Assembly (NCBI GenBank): GCA_017694955.1
Contig: JADIMC010000058.1
Span: forward strand, 1 to 41,136
Source: Candidatus Limisoma faecipullorum
GTDB taxonomy: Bacteria; Bacteroidota; Bacteroidia; Bacteroidales; Muribaculaceae
DNA: 41,136 bases
Direction of reading: 5' to 3'
Shown: piece by piece, positions 1 through 10,703 of the stretch
How positions within the stretch are numbered: the first letter of the stretch is position 1
Layout of the letters: each line of letters begins with the position of its first letter
The notes under the pieces: generated by a model
What the model was told of the DNA's origin: nothing
The model's database searches: none
Seen by the model: only the letters and a program-made list of their open reading frames with translations
Made by a program: the position numbers and the translations under genes

Positions 1-768
1 TTCCGCCTTCCGCCTTTCAGCCTCCTCGCGGGCACGCTCGGCAGCTATGCGCTCCTGCTCGGCAATAAGCCGCTCCAATTGCTCGTCCAAAGCACGGGCC
101 TCAGCTTCCTTTTCAGCCAAAACCTGTTGCAACTCCGCTCCCTCCTCTTTCAAGGATGCCACCACACGTGCCTGCTCCATGCGCTTTTTCTCAAGGCTCA
201 ACTTTGTCGAATTTATCGTATCAACAGCTTTTCTTTTTTCTTCATTCAACATTTCCAATTGGTGCTTTTCTTCCTCCAAACGAGCGATTATCTTACGGAT
301 TTCCTCCGTTTGATGCTCTCGCCAACGAGAAAATTCTTTCAAATAGCGCATACGCCTGTAAGCTTGATGGAATGATTCTGAAGAAAAAATAAACATCAGA
401 CGATTACCCGAGTTTCGATGACTCCTCATTTTTTTAATTGCCGTAAGATAATTGTCGCGCAACTTCGCCAACAAAGAGTCATTCCGAGCGATTTCCCGAT
501 TAACCACACTGATTTTTAAATTTATATCTGCTATCTGCTTGTTTAATGAAACTATCTGCTCCTGGTACCCCTTTATATCAGCTGCTATACGGTCAAGTGC
601 ACGCAACGACCTGCGCGTATTCGATTTGTTCTGGTCGAGCTTCTTGGATGTTTCGGTAATCTCTTTCTGCTTCGACTGCTTTTGCCTTTCTATATCCTTC
701 ACAGAAGGAGTCTGAGCCACAGAACACAGGAAAGCCCCTATCAACAAACAGCATATAATTTTCTTCAT
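1..768 (-). CDS. EnvC-like murein hydrolase activator / M23-associated coiled-coil protein, partial (C-terminus off left edge)
   Basis: Minus-strand frame open to the left edge, missing from the ORF track because it is truncated. Translates MKKIICCLLIGAFLCSVAQTPSVKDIERQKQSKQKEITETSKKLDQNKSN..., a signal peptide followed by a long coiled coil (…EEKRKAVDTINSTKLSLEKKRMEQARVVASLKEEGAELQQVLAEKEAEARALDEQLERLIAEQERIAAERAREEAERR). Possible in-frame start at 777. Confidence 0.8.
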   Translation of the reverse strand, partial: MKKIICCLLIGAFLCSVAQTPSVKDIERQKQSKQKEITETSKKLDQNKSNTRRSLRALDRIAADIKGYQEQIVSLNKQIADINLKISVVNREIARNDSLLAKLRDNYLTAIKKMRSHRNSGNRLMFIFSSESFHQAYRRMRYLKEFSRWREHQTEEIRKIIARLEEEKHQLEMLNEEKRKAVDTINSTKLSLEKKRMEQARVVASLKEEGAELQQVLAEKEAEARALDEQLERLIAEQERIAAERAREEAERRKAE

Positions 769-784
769 TGCCTGCATAATACTT

Positions 785-1642
785 TTACCGTGAAATCAAT
801 TTCATTATGTCGCTGAAAGCATACCGACGTGCGCCGGAAGGCACCGTCACCGAATCAGCCACGTCATTATTCCATTTCACAGATTTATAATCCAATTCAA
901 AAAAAGCATCCACTCCATTAAACGGCATATTCGATTTGACAGAAGTAGCAATCCTGCCTCGTTCCGTCAATTGAAAACCACCAAAATCTACCGAATAAGC
1001 CACACCATCACCATCCTTACCAACAATGACATTGAACTGCCGAATATTATTTCCGTCCATATCAAAACCATACTCCATTGATTTCATTTGCTCTTTAGGG
1101 AAGATTGAATATCCGCCATCTTCATAATACACTGTTTCCAACTTATCACAATTATTCCTGTCAAGAGCTCCATCACCAATGACAAATGGATAAGAAAGCA
1201 ACAAACTTTGCAAAGCGGTCAAATCAAGATATCCACCCAATACCTTACCTACAGATTCCTTCAAATATGCTTTATGATATTTATCGACAACAGTGACTGT
1301 ATCTCCTTCAAAATAAATCTTACCCATCTCTATCCCCAAAATCGGACGAATGGATATGGATACCGACTTGTCTTTTATCATCTTCACCACAACCGCACTC
1401 CTCAAACTGCTCCCCATCCCGACCGCCATAGTACCGGAAATAGTCACATCCGTCCATTCCGGGCAGCTTTCAATCACAGTAGCGATATCATAATCATCCG
1501 TGGTCTCACGAACACTCCCGACCGCATCGTCAGATTCCACATAATCATCTGCCACATAGCCAGACTTATGAGTACCACAAGCAGCTGCTACAAACAATAG
1601 ACAAAAACACAACAAGCCATTGACAATAAAAGCCCTACTCAT
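785..1642 (-). CDS. DUF4292-type lipoprotein
   Basis: 285 aa ORF with lipobox (LLFVAAACGTHK). Position between TPR protein and EnvC-like gene is typical for DUF4292 in Bacteroidetes. Confidence 0.75.
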   Translation of the reverse strand: MSRAFIVNGLLCFCLLFVAAACGTHKSGYVADDYVESDDAVGSVRETTDDYDIATVIESCPEWTDVTISGTMAVGMGSSLRSAVVVKMIKDKSVSISIRPILGIEMGKIYFEGDTVTVVDKYHKAYLKESVGKVLGGYLDLTALQSLLLSYPFVIGDGALDRNNCDKLETVYYEDGGYSIFPKEQMKSMEYGFDMDGNNIRQFNVIVGKDGDGVAYSVDFGGFQLTERGRIATSVKSNMPFNGVDAFFELDYKSVKWNNDVADSVTVPSGARRYAFSDIMKLISR

Positions 1643-3377
1643 AGAAATAAGTCTTGTTTTTAACTTTCCTTTTGAGAATTTCCGAATCCGGATTCAACTC
1701 CACCGCTTTTTTCCATTCACGAAGAGCCCCTTCCGGATCACCATTCATAAATAATATATCACCATAATGCTCGTACATCTCTGCAGAAGGGTCAGCATCG
1801 CCATTTTCCGACATAGCTCTCTCTATATACTCCAAAGCCTGCTTATATTCCCGCTTCAAAAAACAAATCCATGCATATGTATCAAGATAAGAGACATTTT
1901 CAGGATCAGCCTCCACAGCAAGTTTCGACATACGTTCCGCCTTTTCCAAATCTCCACCTGAAATGCAAAGCGAATATGCATAATTGTTGAGTGCCAGATA
2001 ATTATTTGGCGACAATTCAATTGCCATCTCATAATATTCGAATGCCGTATGCGTATCTCCCAATTTATTATACACTTCCGCCATTCCGGAATATATGTCA
2101 GACTCATTCACGATATGCATTTCCTTATTCTTTTCCAGAAGTGATTTATATACCTCAAGGCTCTTTTCATAATCTTCCACCTGATAATACGCCGTAGCCA
2201 TAATCTGATAGACAGAAAGCTCATCAGGATTATACGACAACGCCTTCTCACCCGCTTCTATCGCCATCCGTGGCTCATCGATATAAATATAAAGCCACAT
2301 AAGCCGTTCCCAACTCTTAACATCCGTAGGATTTATATCCAACGCATACGACAATTGCTCGGCAGCATTTTTATAATCGCGCTTAAACGTGAGATAATCA
2401 CAATAGAGTTTCAAAATATCGCTTTCGTGAGGATGCTGTCCAATCACGACCTTAAACATATTATCCACACGTGCGGAAGAATCATTTTCCTCGATGCACT
2501 TACGTATATAATTTGTAAGTATCCTTATTTTCACATCCACATCGATATTCTTATTGACTATTGCAGAATTGATTTCCCGTTCGTAATTCAAGGAATCGCC
2601 TTCCATACTATATACATTCGCTTTTGAAAGACTGACATAACCGTTTTCCGGATCAATTTTCTGCGCTTTATCATAATAAACCATCGCGCTGTCGGCATTT
2701 GAAAGCTGAAGGAACACATCACCCATAAGCATATTGTAAGAAAAGTTACGAGGAGCCTCCTTCAAAAGCGAACGCCCTTCGGCAAGAGCAGAAGCAGTAT
2801 CATTGATAGCAAACATATATCCGATTTTACGGACAGATATGGCGCTGGACCTCCCCTCCGAACGTTCTAAAGAATCATAGGCAGCTATAGCTTTCTTAAA
2901 ATCGCCCTTACTTGCATATCCATCAGCGAGCAAAGGATATATCTGCACCTTTCCACGATCCATACTCAACAATTTCTCCCATACGGAAATTGCCTCGTCT
3001 TTCTTTCCTGTCTGATTGCAGACAAGCGCATACAGATAATTCTCATAAAAATCACCAGGATGGGCAAGGAAATGGCTCTTCATCAGTCGCAGACCTTCAT
3101 CAACTTTCGATACCGACTGATTATCAAACATCAACAAAGCATAGCCATAGTAATAAGCAATTATTGAATTATCAGGATCAAGCCTGTATGCCCTCTCTAT
3201 CAAATCATAAAATGAAGCATTGTCACCTTCAACCCTCTTAACCAAGGCTTCCATATACAACACTTCCGCTTTCCTCGAATCTGATGAAAAGTCAACATCC
3301 TTCTTGCCCGAATGAGCCGGAACAGCAACCGAGACAACGGCAAGAAACAGCAACAAATATCTTAAAACCGCTTGCAT
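1635..3377 (-). CDS. Tetratricopeptide repeat protein, exported
   Basis: 580 aa with signal peptide and many TPR motifs (e.g. AFEYYEMAIELSPNNYLALNNYAYSL). Overlaps start of the DUF4292 gene. Confidence 0.9.
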   Translation of the reverse strand: MQAVLRYLLLFLAVVSVAVPAHSGKKDVDFSSDSRKAEVLYMEALVKRVEGDNASFYDLIERAYRLDPDNSIIAYYYGYALLMFDNQSVSKVDEGLRLMKSHFLAHPGDFYENYLYALVCNQTGKKDEAISVWEKLLSMDRGKVQIYPLLADGYASKGDFKKAIAAYDSLERSEGRSSAISVRKIGYMFAINDTASALAEGRSLLKEAPRNFSYNMLMGDVFLQLSNADSAMVYYDKAQKIDPENGYVSLSKANVYSMEGDSLNYEREINSAIVNKNIDVDVKIRILTNYIRKCIEENDSSARVDNMFKVVIGQHPHESDILKLYCDYLTFKRDYKNAAEQLSYALDINPTDVKSWERLMWLYIYIDEPRMAIEAGEKALSYNPDELSVYQIMATAYYQVEDYEKSLEVYKSLLEKNKEMHIVNESDIYSGMAEVYNKLGDTHTAFEYYEMAIELSPNNYLALNNYAYSLCISGGDLEKAERMSKLAVEADPENVSYLDTYAWICFLKREYKQALEYIERAMSENGDADPSAEMYEHYGDILFMNGDPEGALREWKKAVELNPDSEILKRKVKNKTYFYE

Positions 3378-3387
3378 TGCCCTGTCG

Positions 3388-3831
3388 TTATTTTATACCT
3401 GTGTGGCCAAACCCTCCGCTACTGCGTTCACTTTCCGAAAGGTTGTCGGCAATTTCCCATTCAACAGTGGAATGCCGCGCCACAACCATCTGACATATAC
3501 GCTCACCATGATTCACGACAAACGGTTCAGCCGAGAGATTAACTAATATAACACATATCTCTCCACGGTAATCCGCATCAATCGTACCAGGAGAGTTAAG
3601 CACCGTTATTCCCTTTTTCAACGCCAATCCGCTACGAGGACGAATCTGACACTCATAACCCTCCGGCAATTCAATAAAAAGCCCCGTAGGAATAAGCCTG
3701 CGTTCAAGCGGCTGCAACGTGACAGGCGATTGCAAATTCGCCCTGACATCCATTCCTGCAGAAAAAAGAGTGCTATATTGTGGCAATTCGTTGTCCGATT
3801 TATTTATTATTCTGACTTTTACGTTATCCAT
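3388..3831 (-). CDS. dut: dUTP diphosphatase
   Basis: 147 aa with trimeric dUTPase motifs: [47 protein letters not shown]-terminal [11 protein letters not shown]. Confidence 0.96.
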   Translation of the reverse strand: MDNVKVRIINKSDNELPQYSTLFSAGMDVRANLQSPVTLQPLERRLIPTGLFIELPEGYECQIRPRSGLALKKGITVLNSPGTIDADYRGEICVILVNLSAEPFVVNHGERICQMVVARHSTVEWEIADNLSESERSSGGFGHTGIK

Positions 3832-3882
3832 AATCTTTCAGATTGAAATATTTTCTGCGAAAATAACTAAACTATACTTAAA

Positions 3883-3918
3883 CCGCATAGCAGTTAAACA
3901 AATTTAACCACTATGCGG
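3883..3918 (-). terminator. Hairpin 3' of the AMP-dependent ligase gene
   Basis: CCGCATAG-CA-GTTAAA-CAAA-TTTAAC-CA-CTATGCGG: two nested perfect stems in the gap between ligase stop (3954) and dut start. T-tract is weak. Confidence 0.5.
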
Positions 3919-3953
3919 CATATCTTCTCAATATCCATCAGCAATAACCGAAT

Positions 3954-5606
3954 CTATCCTCGCTGATACAAATACCGCTTTATCGACCTCTTCGGTGTCT
4001 TCTCGAATTCCTCTGTATAAATCTTCACACCTGCCACCTGTGAATAAGACGGCAATTCTTGATTGAGATTGCTAATATTATCATTCATAATTTTCTCGAT
4101 ATCGGCATTCCCAAGCGATTGTTGACGCGCCAATTCAAAATCAGGATATACAAGTGCCACAATCTTCCCGTCATCGGAAACGACAATCGATTCGCATACA
4201 TATGGCATATTGTTCAATTTCTGCTCGATTTCTTCCGGATATATATTCTGTCCGGACGGTCCGAGTATCATATTCTTGTTACGACCTCTTATATAAATGA
4301 AGCCGTCACTATCCATACAACATAAGTCGCCGGTATAAAGCCATCCGTCACGCAATGACTCTTTCGTAGCGTCGTCATTTTTATAATAACCAAGCATCAC
4401 ATTGTCGCCCTTCACCTTCAGCTCTCCAGCCACATTCTCCGGATCAGAAGATTCAACAACGGCCGTAATGCCATCCACTACCTTTCCACACGACCCCATA
4501 CGGTTCTCCTCATGTCCAGCGTAAGAAATAAGCGGAGCACACTCCGTCATCCCATAGCCCACTGTATATGGAAATTCTATACGTCGCAAAAACTTCTCCA
4601 CATCCTTATTCAAAGCCGCACCTCCAATGATAATCTCATTGAGATTTCCCCCAAAAGTCTCATTCAGCTTAGCCTTTATTTTTCCAAGCAGATGGTCATT
4701 GACAAAAGGCATAGTCATAAGCAACTTCATATAAGGCTTCTCCAGCAGAGGGAACACCTTTGTCTTGATTATTTTTTCAAGAATCAACGGCACAGTCACT
4801 ATCAACCGCGGCTTCACCTTGGCAAAAGCATCGATTATTATCTTCGGGGAAGGTATGCGTGTAAGGAAATATATATGGCATCCTTTAGAGAATGGATGCA
4901 TCATCTCAATCACTAATCCAAGCATATGGGCAAGCGGAAGCATACATATCAAGCCGTCACCCGGACCAAGGAAAGTAAGTTTTTCAAGAGCGAAATTAAT
5001 ATTCGACTCTATCGCACGATACGGAATCATCACTCCCTTGGAAAATCCGGTCGAACCAGATGTATAACTCAATACAGCCAACGAATCCCTGTCGAACTCA
5101 CCATATATCACATCTTCTTTCGTAAACCTCTCAGGATAACGGTTGCCAAACAGCGCATTGAGAGTCTTACGAGCCTCTGTTATAGCCTCGTCGCGCGACA
5201 AAAGCAAACTATAATCGGCTATATTAAAGACCCCTTCGATATAGGGCATATTGTCGGCATCAAGATTTTCCCAAATAGAGCTGTCGGCAAAAAGCAATTT
5301 AGCCTCCGAATGGTTGATTATATGCAGCATATTGTCAGGCTTGAACTCGTGAAGAATCGGCACAGCCACCGCTCCATAAGTCAATACCGCAAGAAAAGCA
5401 ACCGACCACTGGGTCCCGTTCTTACCACAAATGGCAACTTTATCGCCTCTGCTCACACCAGCCTTTTCAAACAACAGATGCAATTTAGCTATTTTCCGCG
5501 CTACATCACGGTACTGCAAAGATATGCCATTGAAATCTGTCATTGCCAACTCTTCCCAATTCTTACGGATAGAGTTTTCTATAATCTTGTTTATATGCTG
5601 TCCCAC
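3954..5606 (-). CDS. AMP-dependent synthetase/ligase (long-chain acyl-CoA ligase-like)
   Basis: 550 aa; AMP-binding motif SYTSGSTGFSKGV, GYGMTECAPLIS, GWLYTGDLCCMDSDGFIYIRGRNKNMI. Confidence 0.93.
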   Translation of the reverse strand: MGQHINKIIENSIRKNWEELAMTDFNGISLQYRDVARKIAKLHLLFEKAGVSRGDKVAICGKNGTQWSVAFLAVLTYGAVAVPILHEFKPDNMLHIINHSEAKLLFADSSIWENLDADNMPYIEGVFNIADYSLLLSRDEAITEARKTLNALFGNRYPERFTKEDVIYGEFDRDSLAVLSYTSGSTGFSKGVMIPYRAIESNINFALEKLTFLGPGDGLICMLPLAHMLGLVIEMMHPFSKGCHIYFLTRIPSPKIIIDAFAKVKPRLIVTVPLILEKIIKTKVFPLLEKPYMKLLMTMPFVNDHLLGKIKAKLNETFGGNLNEIIIGGAALNKDVEKFLRRIEFPYTVGYGMTECAPLISYAGHEENRMGSCGKVVDGITAVVESSDPENVAGELKVKGDNVMLGYYKNDDATKESLRDGWLYTGDLCCMDSDGFIYIRGRNKNMILGPSGQNIYPEEIEQKLNNMPYVCESIVVSDDGKIVALVYPDFELARQQSLGNADIEKIMNDNISNLNQELPSYSQVAGVKIYTEEFEKTPKRSIKRYLYQRG

Positions 5607-5672
5607 GGTTATAAGTTTTTAATTCGACACTCTATAATATATAAACACACCATCAGGGCGTATTTGTTCACG

Positions 5673-6479
5673 TCATAGACGGTTAACTGACATTTTTAAC
5701 TTCGTCAGCCTTTCAAGCAATCCATCTATTTTTCCAAGAGGAAGCATATTTGCCCCGTCCGACTTCGCAACAGCAGGATTCTGATGAGTTTCCATAAACA
5801 ATCCACTCGCACCGGCAGCGATGCCACAACGGGCAAGCGTCTCTATCAAATGCGGAAGCCCCCCTGTGACACCTGCCGTCTGGTTTGGCTGCTGAAGCGA
5901 ATGCGTAACATCAAGTATTACCGGCGCATAATTTCCCATGACAGGGAATCCACGAAAATCCACAATCAGATCCTGATAGCCAAACGTTGTGCCACGCTCC
6001 GTTATCGCGACATCATCATTACCGGCATCCCTCACTTTTTGAACAGCAAACTGCATAGCTTCCGGCGACAGGAACTGCCCTTTCTTGATATTCACCATCT
6101 TCCCGGTCTTTGCCGCAGCTACAAGCAAGTCTGTCTGACGGCACAAAAACGCAGGAATCTGAAGCACATCCACATATTCAGCCGCCATCGCAGCCTCTTC
6201 AGGTGTATGAATATCAGTCACGACAGGAATACAAAATGTATCCCTGACCTTTTTCAATATTTCCAACGCCTTTATATCGCCTATACCTGTAAACGAATCA
6301 ATGCGTGAGCGGTTTGCCTTACGATAACTACCCTTGAACACATACGGAATATCCAACTTTCTTGTTGTCTCCAAGATATGCCCGGCTATATCCATAGCCA
6401 TACCTTCTCCCTCTATAACACAAGGTCCGGCAAGGAGAAAGAAATTACCGGTTTTCGACGATTTAAGTTGTTCAATCAT
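5673..6479 (-). CDS. kdsA: 3-deoxy-8-phosphooctulonate synthase
   Basis: 268 aa; LAGPCVIEGEGMAMDIA, FKGSYRKANRSRIDSFTGIG, TDIHTPEEA, GQFLSPEAM, FGYQDLIVDFRG. Confidence 0.96.
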   Translation of the reverse strand: MIEQLKSSKTGNFFLLAGPCVIEGEGMAMDIAGHILETTRKLDIPYVFKGSYRKANRSRIDSFTGIGDIKALEILKKVRDTFCIPVVTDIHTPEEAAMAAEYVDVLQIPAFLCRQTDLLVAAAKTGKMVNIKKGQFLSPEAMQFAVQKVRDAGNDDVAITERGTTFGYQDLIVDFRGFPVMGNYAPVILDVTHSLQQPNQTAGVTGGLPHLIETLARCGIAAGASGLFMETHQNPAVAKSDGANMLPLGKIDGLLERLTKLKMSVNRL

Positions 6480-6480
6480 A

Positions 6481-7185
6481 TCATAATTGATTTATAGTAT
6501 GTATAGCGGCACAAGCAAACACGCCAGCAGTCTCAGTACGCAAACGGCTTTCGCCTAAACTGACAGGCACAAATCCAGAACTTATAGCCGAATGAATCTC
6601 ATCCTTGCTGAAATCACCCTCCGGCCCTATCATAACAAGCACATTACCGCCTTTATTATATTCTTTTATTAAATCATATCTTTTTATTTCACGGTCGCAA
6701 TATGCAATGAAACGTTGCCCCTGATATTCCGCACCAATCACATCCGCTATAGGCGTCAATTCGTCTATTACAGGCAATACTGTCTTCAGAGACTGCTTCA
6801 TTGCAGAAACTGCTATCTTATGCAGTCGTTCCGTTTTAAGAACTTTCCTTTCTGAATAGCGGCAAGCTATCGGGATTATATGGTCAACCCCCATCTCCAC
6901 AACTTTCTCGACCATCCATTCCAGCCGGTCAATGTTCTTTGTAGGAGCAATAGCCACGGTTATCTCACACCCCCAATGCGACGGAATATACCGCTTGCTG
7001 ACAATATTCACTGCACACCGTTTGGCATTCGCTTCACTCAGTTCACAAATAAACAGATTTCCTTTCCCGTCAATCACCTCGATTTCCGAGCCTTCAGCCA
7101 AACGAAGGACACGAGCGCAATGCTTTGCCTCTTCTTCTGGCAAAACGCCCGTCACTTCAATATCTGGAGCAAAGAACCTGTGCAT
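6481..7185 (-). CDS. rsmE: 16S rRNA (uracil1498-N3)-methyltransferase
   Basis: MHRFFAPDI...; SPOUT motifs MIGPEGDFSKDEI and SLGESRLRTETAG. ATG at 7185 preferred over the upstream TTG at 7191. Confidence 0.93.
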   Translation of the reverse strand: MHRFFAPDIEVTGVLPEEEAKHCARVLRLAEGSEIEVIDGKGNLFICELSEANAKRCAVNIVSKRYIPSHWGCEITVAIAPTKNIDRLEWMVEKVVEMGVDHIIPIACRYSERKVLKTERLHKIAVSAMKQSLKTVLPVIDELTPIADVIGAEYQGQRFIAYCDREIKRYDLIKEYNKGGNVLVMIGPEGDFSKDEIHSAISSGFVPVSLGESRLRTETAGVFACAAIHTINQL

Positions 7186-7187
7186 AA

Positions 7188-8447
7188 TCAAGCTTCTTTG
7201 CGTTTATCTTTGAAAACTAAAGCAAACAGAACGGCGACAACCAAAGCGTAAGCCGAGAAAATAAGCCAAGATGTCTGCCAACCGTCAGTCTGCGGAACAG
7301 AAGAACCAAAATCTACAAACTGGTTGATTACAGCCTGCGCGCTAAGCGTACCCACAGTAGCACCGATACCATTCGTCATAATGACAAACAATCCCTGTGC
7401 GCTGGAACGGACACTTACATCCGTCTCCTTATCAACAAACAGCGACCCCGACACATTAAAGAAATCAAAGGCAACTCCATACACAATCATCGAAAGGACA
7501 AACATCCATACCCCTGTACCCGGATCGCCGAACCCGAACAAACCGAACCTCAGCACCCATGCGACCATAGCGATAAGCATCACCCGCTTTATACCGTAAC
7601 GGCTCAGCACAAAAGGTATCAAAAGAATGCACAAAGCCTCGGAAATCTGAGACAAAGAGATAAGTATGTTGGCATGCTGCACACCAAAGGTATCGGCATA
7701 TTCAGGTATAGCCTCGAAACTGGTTATATATGGATTGGCAAAACCGTTAGTAATCTGCAATGATATGCCAAGCAGCATCGAGAATATGAAGAATATCGCC
7801 ATACGCTTCTGCTTGAACAGCAAGAATGCTTTCAATCCCAATGCATCGACAATGGATTTTGAGTTTCCACCTTTAGATACAGGACAAGAAGGCAGAGTCA
7901 AAGCATATAATCCAAGCAGAATGCCTACCGCGCCACAAGCGAAGAATTGTCCGTAATTGTCCTGCAAGTCAAGCAAATCAACCGTCCACATCATACAAAT
8001 GAATCCGATAGTACCCAAAGTACGAATCGGAGGGAATGCCTTTACCGTATCAAGCCCGACTTTCTCAAGCGAAGTGTATGCAACCGAATTCGACAATGCC
8101 AAAGTCGGCATATAAAACGCAACGCTGACAGAATATAAGGCGAACAAGCACCCGAAACTTGCAGCCTTACCTTCTACCATTCCATAATATCCGGCGCTTA
8201 TCATAAATGCAGCAGCTATTATATGGCTAATACTCAACAATTTCTGTGCCGGAATCCAACGGTCGGCAATGATGCCGAGCAATGCCGGCATAAACAATGA
8301 AACAATGCCCTGCATCGCATAAAAGAGCCCGATATTCTCTCCCATCCCTATACGTCCAAGGTAAGTACCCATCGATGTAAGGTAAGCTCCCCACACTGCA
8401 AATTGCAGGAAATTCATCACTGCCAGTCTTATACGAATATGTCCCAT
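7188..8447 (-). CDS. MFS nucleoside permease (NupG-like)
   Basis: About 12 TM MFS protein (MNFLQFAVWGAYLTSMGTYLGRIG...). The track extends to 8486; ATG at 8447 (MGHIRIRLAVMNFLQF) preferred. Confidence 0.88.
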   Translation of the reverse strand: MGHIRIRLAVMNFLQFAVWGAYLTSMGTYLGRIGMGENIGLFYAMQGIVSLFMPALLGIIADRWIPAQKLLSISHIIAAAFMISAGYYGMVEGKAASFGCLFALYSVSVAFYMPTLALSNSVAYTSLEKVGLDTVKAFPPIRTLGTIGFICMMWTVDLLDLQDNYGQFFACGAVGILLGLYALTLPSCPVSKGGNSKSIVDALGLKAFLLFKQKRMAIFFIFSMLLGISLQITNGFANPYITSFEAIPEYADTFGVQHANILISLSQISEALCILLIPFVLSRYGIKRVMLIAMVAWVLRFGLFGFGDPGTGVWMFVLSMIVYGVAFDFFNVSGSLFVDKETDVSVRSSAQGLFVIMTNGIGATVGTLSAQAVINQFVDFGSSVPQTDGWQTSWLIFSAYALVVAVLFALVFKDKRKEA

Positions 8448-8491
8448 TTCTTCAGTTTTTAATTTATGATATTTGGATTTATTCAACTAAT

Positions 8492-9112
8492 TCATTTTTC
8501 CGCATTTTGCGCTTTTTTCTCATCAATCACCTTCTTGATTTCCGCCGCACGCTCATATTCTTCCTTCACGATACTCGACTGCAGCATCTTTTCCAGTTCA
8601 GGTATGGCAAAACGTGTCAAAGGCACTGTTTCCAATCCCTCCGGTATGGATTCCTGTTCGACATCGACAACTGTGTCATCGCCTGTGACGGCAAACCCCG
8701 TATTTTTCAGAATCTCAGATGTAGTATATATAGGTGTATTCGTACGCAATGCAATGGCAATCGCATCAGAAGTCCGGGAATCTATCCGTACCTCCCTGTC
8801 GCCGTCGGCAAATGTTATTTCCGAATAGAACACACCACGCTGAAACTTATAGATGAACACTTCTTTTACTATGATTCCAAAAGCGTGTGTCATCATATGA
8901 AACACATCATGAATCAATGGACGAGGTAATTGCACATTCTCCAATTTGGCAGCAATAGACTGCGCTTCCGCTGCTCCAATGACTACCGGAATGCGGAACT
9001 TGCCGCCTTCTTCCACAAGAATCAATGCATATGCCCCGGACTGTATCTGGTTGTACGATACCCCCAATACCCTGAGTTTCACTTTTTTCTCTTCCATAGT
9101 TCTACTTGTCAA
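8492..9112 (-). CDS. Bifunctional nuclease (DUF151/BFN) with C-terminal UVR-like motif
   Basis: [42 protein letters not shown]; tail [16 protein letters not shown] resembles the UvrB/UvrC interaction motif. ATG at 9097 is also possible. Confidence 0.9.
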   Translation of the reverse strand: MTSRTMEEKKVKLRVLGVSYNQIQSGAYALILVEEGGKFRIPVVIGAAEAQSIAAKLENVQLPRPLIHDVFHMMTHAFGIIVKEVFIYKFQRGVFYSEITFADGDREVRIDSRTSDAIAIALRTNTPIYTTSEILKNTGFAVTGDDTVVDVEQESIPEGLETVPLTRFAIPELEKMLQSSIVKEEYERAAEIKKVIDEKKAQNAEK

Positions 9113-10181
9113 TTTTTTGCCCGGTTATCACTCCACTGCCATAACATAAATGTCCTTCTGCATCATAAATCACAGCAAACTGTCCTGGAGCAATACCTTG
9201 CACCTTGTTTTCCGACTCTATCACATATTCCAAACCGCCTAAATGCACAAGTTTGGCTTTCATGAATTCCGGTGTATGACGGTTCTTAAACATTATGTCA
9301 ACCGGTCCGGACACATCTACCCACGGATTTCCAGAAATAAAATGCATCTCATCAATGTGAATCGTCTTACCATATTGTTTGTCGGTATCATAACCATTGC
9401 TAACATAAATCGTATTGTCAGCTATATTCTTTTTCACCACATACCAAGGTCCGCCGCTCAACCCAAGCCCCTTGCGCTGCCCGATAGTATGAAACCAATA
9501 TCCCTTATGCTCACCTATCTTCCTGCCAGTCTCAATTTCAATGATATTCCCTTTCTTTTCCCCAAGATGACGACGGATAAAATCGTTATAATTAATTTTT
9601 CCAAGGAAGCAAATTCCCTGACTGTCCTTGCGAAAAGCATTTGGCAACTTCGACTCAACAGCGATGCGCCTTACTTCACTTTTGGGTAAAGAACCTATTG
9701 GAAACATCAGATGCGACAACTGATCATAACTGATTTGCGCAAGAAAATCCGTCTGATCCTTCACCCTGTCAATTGCCGTAGCAAGATAAATCTTTCCGTC
9801 CACTGTATCTGTCGTGGCATAATGTCCAGTGGCTGTCTTGTCAAAGCCTTTGCCCCATCGCTGCTCGAAATAGCCGAATTTTATCATTTTGTTACACATC
9901 ATATCAGGATTCGGAGTAAGCCCTGCCTTGACCGTACGCAAAGCATATTCCATCACATTATCCCAATATTCCTGATGCAACGAGACTACCTCCAACGGCA
10001 ATCCATATTTATGCGCAATAGCCGTACACATTTCGATGTCCTCTTCCGCAGAGCAATCACCTTCATCCGTATCCATACCGATACGGATATAAAACAAAGT
10101 CAACTCATGCCCTTCCTCCTTCAGCTTATGGACTACAACGGCACTATCAACACCTCCGGATATCAATACGGCTATCTTCAT
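9102..10181 (-). CDS. mnmA: tRNA-specific 2-thiouridylase
   Basis: 359 aa; [11 protein letters not shown]-loop, [48 protein letters not shown]. Confidence 0.95.
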   Translation of the reverse strand: MKIAVLISGGVDSAVVVHKLKEEGHELTLFYIRIGMDTDEGDCSAEEDIEMCTAIAHKYGLPLEVVSLHQEYWDNVMEYALRTVKAGLTPNPDMMCNKMIKFGYFEQRWGKGFDKTATGHYATTDTVDGKIYLATAIDRVKDQTDFLAQISYDQLSHLMFPIGSLPKSEVRRIAVESKLPNAFRKDSQGICFLGKINYNDFIRRHLGEKKGNIIEIETGRKIGEHKGYWFHTIGQRKGLGLSGGPWYVVKKNIADNTIYVSNGYDTDKQYGKTIHIDEMHFISGNPWVDVSGPVDIMFKNRHTPEFMKAKLVHLGGLEYVIESENKVQGIAPGQFAVIYDAEGHLCYGSGVITGQKIDK

Positions 10182-10690
10182 TATATATTCTTCAATTCAT
10201 TCAGATTATTCTTATTCGCGAAATAAAGCGAAAGCAGATAATCAACCGATATCTTTCCAGGTCCGGCAAGCACTATGAAGAAGAACATGCCGACGAACAT
10301 AATCGGCACATATCCCATCTGCATACTTGCAAACACCCCCGATTGTGTGACCTGCTGCGCTGAAAGGTCAATTATGTTACCAGCCAGCAAATAATATTCA
10401 GCCACAATCATCGAAACCATAGGAGGTACGGCTGCAATACGGGTAACAAAGCCGAAAATCACCAACGCAGAAAAAAACAATTCGATTACTATCATCACAA
10501 TCAGTGTCATTTCCGAGCCCATTCCCAGCATACTTGGAAACATTTCCGAGAAAAAGTCGTAATTCGCAATCTGCCGTATGCCGAACTGCATAAACAAAAT
10601 TCCGGCAAACATACGCATAAAGAATCTCGCCAGATTACCGTAGGAACGGTATGCCCCGATTATGAAAAACTTCCTTATTTTACGGTTCAT
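10181..10690 (-). CDS. DoxX-like integral membrane protein
   Basis: 169 aa, 4 TM segments; FGIRQIANY...SEMFP and [28 protein letters not shown] resemble DoxX. Stop abuts mnmA start. Confidence 0.82.
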   Translation of the reverse strand: MNRKIRKFFIIGAYRSYGNLARFFMRMFAGILFMQFGIRQIANYDFFSEMFPSMLGMGSEMTLIVMIVIELFFSALVIFGFVTRIAAVPPMVSMIVAEYYLLAGNIIDLSAQQVTQSGVFASMQMGYVPIMFVGMFFFIVLAGPGKISVDYLLSLYFANKNNLNELKNI

Positions 10691-10703
10691 ATATCATCTT
10701 TTA

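Noticed and set aside
47-715. Several short plus-strand ORFs at the left edge
   Set aside because: All are antisense to the EnvC-like coiled-coil frame, which runs open off the left edge.
4926-5678. 250-aa plus-strand ORF opposite the AMP-dependent ligase
   Set aside because: Lies antisense to a clearly conserved CDS; no recognisable domain; low stop density in the antisense frame is a by-product of codon usage.
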